Source: Tenrec ecaudatus
Lineage: Eukaryota > Chordata > Mammalia > Afrosoricida > Tenrecidae
Length of the DNA: 64,000 nucleotides
Assembly (NCBI RefSeq): GCF_050624435.1
Contig: NC_134540.1
Coordinates: 104,933,739-104,997,738, forward strand
Direction: 5' to 3'
The notes beneath the pieces were generated by a model. The model had not been told where the DNA came from. It saw only the letters and a program-made list of their open reading frames with translations, and did not search any database. Made by a program: the position numbers and the translations under genes. Of this stretch, positions 56,886 through 64,000 are shown piece by piece. Position 1 is the first letter of the stretch. The number at the start of each line of letters is the position of its first letter.

Positions 56886-57290
56886 AGGCTGTCACAGATG
56901 GTCAGCAGAGCAGTCCCACCCACTAGTCCAAAATACTCAGACCAAAGAAACCCCCATGGGCTGATCTCCTGTGAGATTTACTTATGCTTGAACATAAGCC
57001 TACAACTTTATAGGCTTAAATAATGACTGTATTTCAAACACAGAGAGGCTTCATTAAAAAACCCAGAATATATTTTAGACTCATAAAGCTGGTGAGAAGT
57101 AGTAGTTGGGTACCTACAGTGTGCAATGGGCTCTACAGGTAAAACAGGTCAAAATAAAAAGTAGCAGGACTCATATTGAGTTAAGGGAAACAAACCTAAC
57201 TTCTCAACAACAGATTTTATCCTTGACAAATAAAGCCAAACATTTACTGAATCCTTTCTTCATATTATCTCACTCAATTCTGTGAAAAAT

Positions 57291-57472
57291 TCCACTCACT
57301 GCCACTGAGCTGATTCCAACTCCAGCAACTCTATAGAGTTTTGGAGACTGGCAAGGAGCCTTACGGAGCTGATTCTCCTGGTCTCTCTTCCTCAGAGCAG
57401 CTGGTGGGTTTGAACTGCCAGTGCAGGGATCCACAGCCTAACACCTAAACTGCAGAGCTACCAGGGACCCTT
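57291..57472 (-). mobile_element. AfroSINE, full length antisense
   Basis: Tail actcactgccactgagctg, head ctgcagagctaccagggacc. Confidence 0.8.
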
Positions 57473-57477
57473 ATAAA

Positions 57478-57592
57478 ACTCACTCACTGCTATATAGTCC
57501 ATGCCAACTCATAGAGACCCTACAGGACAGGGCAGATGCTGTTTCTCTTCCTAGGAGTGGAAGGCCCTGTCCTTCTCCTGGAGGCTCCTTAT
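57478..57592 (-). mobile_element. AfroSINE 3' half
   Basis: Antisense tail agtccatgccaactcatag, cctacaggacagggcag; jumps to ctcctggaggctcc. Confidence 0.75.
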
Positions 57593-57689
57593 AGGTTACA
57601 TCTATGCATGCTTTCTTGTAATATATAATTATATATCTGTGTGTATATACCTATATGGCACTATATAGATATACATATAGTATCTATAA

Positions 57690-57776
57690 GGAGCCCTACT
57701 GATCAGCCACTTGGCATGTCCTGTAGGGTCTCTCGGAGTCGGCATTGACTCAATGGCAGTGAGTTTGGCTTTTTTG
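57690..57776 (+). mobile_element. AfroSINE with large internal deletion
   Basis: Head aggagccctactgatcagcc joined directly to tail cggcattgactcaatggcag, so ~110 bp of body are absent. Confidence 0.75.
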
Positions 57777-58556
57777 TCATTCTTACTTTATGTATAGGAA
57801 ACGGAATTTTATTTTCTGTAACTTTAAATTTTCAAGTAGGTGGCTGCTGTCGAGTATGCCCCTTTTTCATGCCATTGGACTAGACAAAAAAAAAAAACCC
57901 ACTAGCTGACACCTACACTGACTGAGCAGAAAAGCTCTGCTCTTAACCAAGCACCAAGGCGGAAATAAAAAGAGAGACAGAGGCTTGACGTTCCCTTCAA
58001 AGTTGTTTACATTCGTGACAGCTTAAAGCTGGGTTCAGCAAATTTTGTAATGCCACAGAGTAAAAAATTTAGGCTTTGTAAAGCAAGATGCAAACTCAAG
58101 GATTAAAAAATATATTATAGTATAATAAATATATTTCAAATCATCATTTTAACTATTTGAGTGACATTCATTATATCCACCAATCATCGTTCTCTACTGA
58201 ACAGCAGTTTTTCATCAGCCCCAAATGAGGACATTTCATAGGTACTTAGAGACAAACGTCACAGAGAAGTAAGTTGACCACAACCGTGGGGGTAGAGAAA
58301 ATCGGGTAGAACTGGGGGCCTTGGCGGGTGAAGCCCCGGCCAGAGCACCACCGGCCGGCTGGGTTCTTAGTTCAAGACACATCAGAGAGCAGAAGCTGGC
58401 GCGTCAGTGGGGCTGCCTTGTCTATCCCGTCGTTAATGTAGGGAGTCTGCAAGCCACTGCCACAACTGTGTGAACCCCACGGAAGGCAGTTGGGTGAGAA
58501 CTGAAATAAGCAACAGACTTCTCTTTTTGGCTCTTAAAAAAAAACAACCCTAAAAA

Positions 58557-58579
58557 AATAAATAAATAAATAAATAAAA
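58557..58579. repeat. (ATAA)n microsatellite
   Basis: Five to six units, flanked by A-rich sequence on both sides. Confidence 0.9.
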
Positions 58580-59449
58580 TTAAAAAAAACAACCCAAACC
58601 TCAGTTTCTCCCACTTGCCTCCTTTCTCCTATCCCGACACAAACACGCTTCTTTCTCTTTCTTATAATAAAGTTTTAACGGATGAGCTTCGTGGTTCTGA
58701 GCACGGTGTATCAGAGATTTGGTCCTGCTTTGAAAATACAAAAACCAAGGAGCTCGCCTTTGTGGGCTCTTTGTGTGGTCACGGGGCAGGGGTGGGGGAG
58801 GAGGGAGGGAAGGGAGGTGAGGAGAGGTTATTGGTTCACAAAGGTCCAGAAAGTAATGACTAAAAAAAAAGCAGAGTGGGGAAGCAGGGTGGAAGAAATG
58901 AATCAGGCACCCCACAAACAGAGGAGGTTTTTTTTTCCCTTTTAAAAGATTAAGGATGGTAGGTTTTCATGCTTACTCAGATGGAACAAGAAAAGATTTT
59001 CACCTCTGTGCCTCACTCCGTTTGGGACCGAACAAAATAAAAGTCGAACACATTGAAAACATCCATCCGGGCGCTCTCTTCCCGTGAAGACGGCAGCGCA
59101 GCCTCTGGCCACAGACATTCCAGTCACCGACAATCACTGGGAAGACAAGTGGGGCGGGCGAAGGAAACCGCTGTTGCCCGCTCTTTATGGGGACAAACAT
59201 TCTTGAGAAAGCCTCCTTGCTGTTGTGAATTAAGGGTCCAGTTCCAGCATAAAGTGGGGCACAGACTCGCGTTGTTCAAATGGGACTTTGCAGAGAAGAG
59301 GCGCACAGCTGTTTTATTAACGTGTCCAAAGCAGGATGACCTGTGTCTTTTGAGGGGAGGAACCCTACTTTCCAAATTAGTCCAACTTGTAGCTGATGGG
59401 CTTTATGCCCATTTTACGGACATCTCTGATGAAATAGCCCTCCTGGATG

Positions 59450-60060
59450 ACTAATCATGTCTCCAGGAAGTTGTTAAACAGGGCTCCTTCTGCGCTGATT
59501 GTGCAGAAGATAAAAAGCAAGGGAAATAAGCAAATGAGGAGAAGTAGGAAGTCAGGGCAGTAATTTTGACAATCAAAGAGAAAGCGTTATTAAACATTCA
59601 AATTACAACAGGCCTTAGCAGCCTTCGTGATGTCTGCGGAGACAATTTGGCACATGTCTGTTTTTTTCCTGGGCCAGAGCAACTCAACCACAGGTTGAGA
59701 TGATCCCCCTCTTCCCCTTTCTTAATAGTACTGCTAGTGATTATAAAGAATTTTGAAGCCCAAAAGAACACATGGTCTTCCTGTACCTACTAACCAATGT
59801 GCTTTGGTGACTAGTTCAAATCATAAAGGGTGATTCCGTCGCTTCTGAGGCTGATGTCTTGTTAAATCTCTGGATGGAATACACAGTTGTCCCGTGGAGA
59901 TGCATGGGTGCGGGGGAAATAAGGAATGTCCTCTTCATTTCGCAGCATTCCATTTCTCGTGTTGGCTCTTATTTTTAATAAGCTACTTATAACACCTTAA
60001 ATTGATGAATTTGCCCCTTGACATCAGGGGCTGGCTATGGATTTCGAACCGCATTTGAAA
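59450..60060. promoter_or_regulatory. Candidate conserved noncoding element
   Basis: Repeat-free, with gacaatcaaagag (SOX/TCF-like) near 59568, cgttattaaacattcaaatt, and gcaaatgagg. Function inferred only. Confidence 0.3.
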
Positions 60061-60476
60061 GAGCAAACGTGTGAAAGGGTGACTCATTATCATAACCCTC
60101 CCGTTGACTTAGCTTCAGCAGCACAGGAAACTCCCTGGGCCTCCCTGGAAGGCCGGGGAAAACACTTTAAAACATTTCAGCAATTTGGGGTAGAATACGC
60201 ATGGGATGTCACATCACCAGCTGCCCCTAGGAAAAAAAAAAAAAGAAAAAGGAGAGAAAAAAGGAAAGAAAGGGGGAAAAAAAAATCAACATATCCCAAC
60301 AGAAACCAAAGCCCCAGAAGAGGATACTGCAGCCAAAACTTCATTCATGAAAATATAGCTCTACTTCCTGTATGCTAATAAGAGTCCCCATCTCCGTCTC
60401 CATGGAGAAGCTATGAAATGACAGCGCTCCCTGAAGAACCCAAGTGCCCGCTCTCTCCTCAGCCGCTGAAAGCTCA

Positions 60477-60520
60477 GAAAACCCACTGCCATCCAAGTGA
60501 GTGGATTCCCACTCGGCACA
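60477..60520 (-). mobile_element. AfroSINE tail scrap
   Basis: Only aaacccactgccatccaag and a mutated guide segment remain. Confidence 0.4.
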
Positions 60521-61059
60521 CCCGCTTTGGTTGGATCTGTCATTCCTTTTACTTCACTAGGAAACAAAGGGATTTGAAGTAACAAATCTCTGGTCTTTAG
60601 ATCAGGGACTTTGGGAGAACCCCCTTCCCTCCTCCTCCATCATCCAGTGTCACTGCTGTCCCGTGTTTTACCATGCCCCCGACATGAAGCATGCCCCCTC
60701 CAACTACCCAACACTTCTAGGCCCATCACGCTTCCTTCCATTCACTCTGTGCTTTCCCTGTGTTTGAAACGCAGCGGAGGCCTCCCCCACCATATAGCAC
60801 AGCGTTCCAATGACTCATCCAGGAAGGGCCACATCCAGGAAGTCTGCCGAAGCCCAAATTCCACTTGCAGGGTCCCCACGTGGACGAAGCCTCTGCAGAA
60901 TCCCTCTGACCTTTGGCCCCGGATGTGAATGGCCTTGCTATCAGGCAAGCGGAGGAATGCAGATGAGTTTGCTCAAAATCGAACACCTTGGCGCGCGTTC
61001 TCCACTTGCACCCACTTTAAATGTGTTCACGCTTTTGTTTTCTTTTCGATCGAGGTGTT

Positions 61060-61335
61060 CCACTGCTGTATTTTGCTGTTGGGCGGGGTTTGGGTTTTGT
61101 TGTTGTGGAATGTTTTCCTTTATGTAATACGTAGGATAGATAAATCCAGAGACAGTAATCGGATGGACGATTTCTTAAAATGATGGCCGGGGAGCTAATA
61201 ACAAGTGAATGAAGATGTTCTAAAATGAACATCTGTGGTGATGATTTCACAACTCTTTTTGAATCTATTTAAACGGTTGGATTTGTAGTGCATGTGAATT
61301 ATATAACAAGACCGCTAAAATTTAAATAGAAATAG
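61060..61335 (+). mobile_element. Interspersed repeat related to 34378-34716
   Basis: Contains aaatccagagacagtaatcg, ggagctaataacaagtg, gtggtgatgatttcacaact and tgcatgtgaattatat, collinear with the copy at 34.5 kb. Probably an L1 3' UTR. Confidence 0.6.
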
Positions 61336-61339
61336 ATAG

Positions 61340-62480
61340 AAAGTCGGCCAGTCTCTTTCCCTTTCTGTCAGTGGCATACATTTCTAAAGGCCTGCTCACA
61401 ACACGGCCCATCAAACTCTGAAGCCCTATCGTCCCCAAAGCACACATCTTACTGAACCAATGAAACAAAAGTATGCCTCCGAGAACCACGTCGGGCCATC
61501 TCCGTCCGTCACCATTCCCTGCATCTTTCCCTTAAGCTTATTCATGCGCACGCGATGGTCCACAAAGAAGGCTCATCTAAAAAGGTGCTGAAGAAAGGTC
61601 CTGCGATTGACCTACAAATGCAAGAAGGCCTTTTGGCTGAGATCACGTCGATATCATCTCCATATAAACGGGTGAGCCCATTGGTAGGTAGCCAGCAATG
61701 CGTGAGGCGTGCGGCGGCACACAAGGGCACCCTCTCCCCGCTTCAGGCTCCCCTTTTTAAAAGACAAGAGAAAACAGCCCAGAGCATTCTATTCAGTGCT
61801 GTTGTGTTCAGCTTAAGATGAGAGAGACCATTTCACGAGGCTCTTCCTCCTGATCGACAGGAAGAAGGCAAGTGGATGCTGCTGCTTACTCATTAGGCTT
61901 TGTCTGGTTCAAATAGCAAGGCGGGGTCCAACTTCCGCAACAAAATTGTGCAGAAAAAGTTTGCAGCAGAAGGCACAACTGCCTCGAATAGATTTGAACA
62001 CTTACTGGGTCGGAGGGTTTGAGAGGGACCTAATGTATATTGGAAGGGCTTAGGGGGTTACCCATCATGAAACATATTAAAAACAGGAGGGTTCACCATG
62101 AATGTTCACACTAATATCCTCCTTGCATAGAGAAGACCAACAGGTAAGAGCAATTTTCGTCAGCTGGTGTTGAACACCAGCTGGCTAGGGAGAGAGGGAA
62201 GCACAGAGTCTGTGGCTTATTTGCTAGGCGGCTTGCTTTGCTCAGATGAATACTACGTCTGCACTGACCGGGGTTTGGGGAGGGAGGAATGCGGTTTGAG
62301 TTTTAGCTTTCCCACTAGCTAGCCAAAGACGAAGTGTCCAGAAAGCCAGGATCCTCTGAGTTTGATGCCTTCCATCCTGCCTGCCCACTGAGACCTTTAT
62401 CTGAACAAGAACCTGAAACCCTCAGAGACATGTGGTGGCAGACACTATTTCATTAAGGATGTTAAGGCGCGGCCTCTTTC
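61340..62480. other. Repeat-poor intron sequence
   Basis: No SINE or LINE recognised; contains the inverted repeat at 62161. No coding exon supported. Confidence 0.4.
62161..62183. repeat. Perfect 11-bp inverted repeat with one-base centre
   Basis: cagctggtgtt and its complement aacaccagctg surround a single g. Each outer end is a CAGCTG E-box. Confidence 0.9.
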
Positions 62481-62497
62481 TTCCTAACAACTACCAT

Positions 62498-62562
62498 GGT
62501 GTGTGTGTATGCATGTGCGTGCGTGTGTGTGTGCGCGTGCGTGTGTGTGTGTGCGTGCAGGT
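62498..62562. repeat. Imperfect (TG/CG)n repeat
   Basis: A mix of gtgt and gcgtgc units. Confidence 0.85.
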
Positions 62563-62639
62563 GGTGGTGAGGGCAGCAACAGGTGGAAGGCAGAAGGGGG
62601 GACTCCTATGAAGTAATATAAATATCTGTAATTACATTT

Positions 62640-63285
62640 TGAAAAGCAAATAAGAATATATACAACGCTCGTGGAAAAGTGATATGGCACCACCGCAAAC
62701 AACTGGAAAAATGGAAAATTCCATCTGATCCAGCAATCCCTCTCTTGGGGTCTGTCCTAAGAAGTAAGAGTCGTAGCATAAACGGGCATATGCACGCATA
62801 CCCATGTTCAGTGAGTGAGGCACTGTTCACAACGGCAGGAAGATGGGACTATAAATGCCTATCAGTAGAAGAATGCACACACACACGATGGAATACTATA
62901 CACCACTGAAAACAATGGTGAAACGATGAAGCCCCTCATGACATGGATGCATGTTGAGAATATCCTAAATCACAAAAGGGCAAAATATTAGACAAGATCA
63001 CTGTTAAAAAGGGAAAAATAATAAAGGCATTCATACCACAGGGAACAGACTTTGGAGACGGCCAAGCTGGGGAGCCAGGGAAGACAGGGGTCTTGACAGT
63101 GGATGATGGGTGATAACTTGGGTAGAATGTAAGATGGTAGCCCATGAGAAGGGAAAGAGAAGTCAAGGAGCAGGAGAAGGGCACATTGCTGGTGGGGTTG
63201 ATAAGTAGTTCAAACCGTTGAATACCAAGTTGACAATCTGAAACATAAACCCCCCCATAACTTACAATTTTGAAAAATAAATCAA
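62640..63285 (+). mobile_element. Old L1 3' end
   Basis: The text tgatccagcaatccctctc, gaatgcacacacacac, atggaatactatacaccactg, catgacatggatgc and gacaagatcactg follows the L1 ORF2 end and 3' UTR. The element finishes with attttgaaaaataaatc near 63285. Confidence 0.75.
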
Positions 63286-63289
63286 GCCA

Positions 63290-64000
63290 GATGGACCTGC
63301 AAAGGCATTTTTCCATAGGAATAAGTTTCTGCGCATATGTGTACATCCTCTGGCCCCTTTCTTTCTTTGTGAGAAAGAAAAGGATCAGATAACTTCTCTG
63401 CTCCTCAGCATACCTATTACCAACCCCCAGGCCCTCCCTCCCCCACCCCCCCACCCAGCATTACAGTACTGGAATTGGCCCACGAATGCCTTAGTGTCCT
63501 GTAAGTACTAAGTTCTCACACATAAGAGTGAGGGAGAAGCATTACGCAGGCTCTGTTATGGGCCAACCCATGTGCTGGCTGCTTTTGGAGTGTTGGGATT
63601 TCATTGTCACACCAAGCTCGTGAACTGGTGGCTCTTCCCTCTTCAGGCAATGAAGAGTGAGTGACAGCCTGTGTTCTTCCCACAACACCAGGCTGCTCCA
63701 CGCACCCCTCTGGTTTCAAAGGGAGAAGCAACCGTGGAGCGACAGCTTCAGTCAGCGTCCATGGAAGAGGGCAAAGTGACCGGGATAAATGGCTTAAAAG
63801 ACAGATTTTGGAAAGAACAGGTTCACACCCACGAAGTCATAGCTGGTTACCAAAAACTGGAGAGAAAGTTTACATTGTGGTTTCCAATAAATACTATAAA
63901 CAGAAATGCAAACCCAATTACATTGGCAGTTACATCAGTGCTGTTATAATAAGAGCCTGCATAACACGGGTGCTTAATAAACAATATTTGGATGGATGGG
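63290..64000. other. Unassigned intron sequence
   Basis: C-rich run at 63430-63455; otherwise nothing recognised up to the window edge. Confidence 0.4.

Larger units (their letters stand above)
22967..64000 (-). other. CLYBL: CLYBL upstream intron (partial)
   Basis: Everything to the right of the exon is upstream in the gene. I looked for the short GC-rich first exon (Met-Ala-Leu-Arg-Leu-like, mitochondrial presequence) on the minus strand and did not find it. The intron therefore probably continues past the window edge, for at least 41 kb. It is filled with AfroSINE, L1 and RTE copies up to about 44 kb and is cleaner from 45 kb on. Confidence 0.75.

Noticed and set aside
58300..58500. Another AfroSINE
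   Set aside because: Only scattered short resemblance; head and tail boxes cannot be located.

Overview
This is nuclear DNA from a placental mammal, almost certainly an afrotherian and most likely a tenrec such as Echinops telfairi. Three things point there. About fifty tRNA-like SINE copies match the AfroSINE type. RTE elements share the SINE's 3' tail. A SPIN-like hAT element is present with an 8-bp target duplication; SPIN is known from tenrecs but not as a general afrotherian repeat. The species name is inference. The clade is well supported. No bacterial or viral gene set is present, and nearly every open reading frame is chance coding in repeats. The only protein-coding sequence I can support as functional is one exon of CLYBL (mitochondrial citramalyl-CoA lyase) on the minus strand at 22783-22966, with good splice sites at both ends. 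The window therefore lies inside the CLYBL gene. Positions above 22966 are the upstream intron (at least 41 kb, running toward exon 1 and the promoter beyond the right edge). Positions below 22783 are the next intron (at least 22.7 kb). In human, CLYBL sits between TM9SF2 and the ZIC5/ZIC2 pair, so its introns could host distant regulatory DNA for ZIC genes. Layout: 1-3250 has decayed repeats and an unusual CpG-rich, minisatellite-like block. 3250-5285 is quiet AT-rich sequence. 5285-6410 holds two copies of an unclassified repeat, one hit by a U6 snRNA/L1 chimeric retrocopy. 6480-7850 is an L2 piece and a MIR split by an L1. 8081-8547 is a processed pseudogene of UQCC2. 9140-12440 is an old, broken L1 carrying a younger L1 and a Tigger fragment. 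12860-13365 is an internally deleted RTE. 16531 and 20001 carry two copies of a structured DNA transposon, the second split by L1 sequence. 22783-22966 is the CLYBL exon. 25440-26450 is an L1 3' end. 26861-27222 is an AfroSINE split by SPIN. 27970-28350 is a mariner transposase relic. 31365-32147 is an RTE fragment split by a second hAT element. 36829-38310 is an old L1 with SINE insertions. 39095-39560 is L2. The stretch 45000-64000 is poorer in young repeats and contains the best candidate conserved noncoding elements. The genes and elements do not form a pathway. The interest lies in the retrotransposition record: many insertions keep their target duplications and can be ordered in time. 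I found no undescribed gene system. The most notable objects are the U6/L1 chimera, the SPIN-in-SINE and hAT-in-RTE nests, a 3'-truncated SINE insertion with a clean target duplication, and the putative enhancers in the CLYBL intron.
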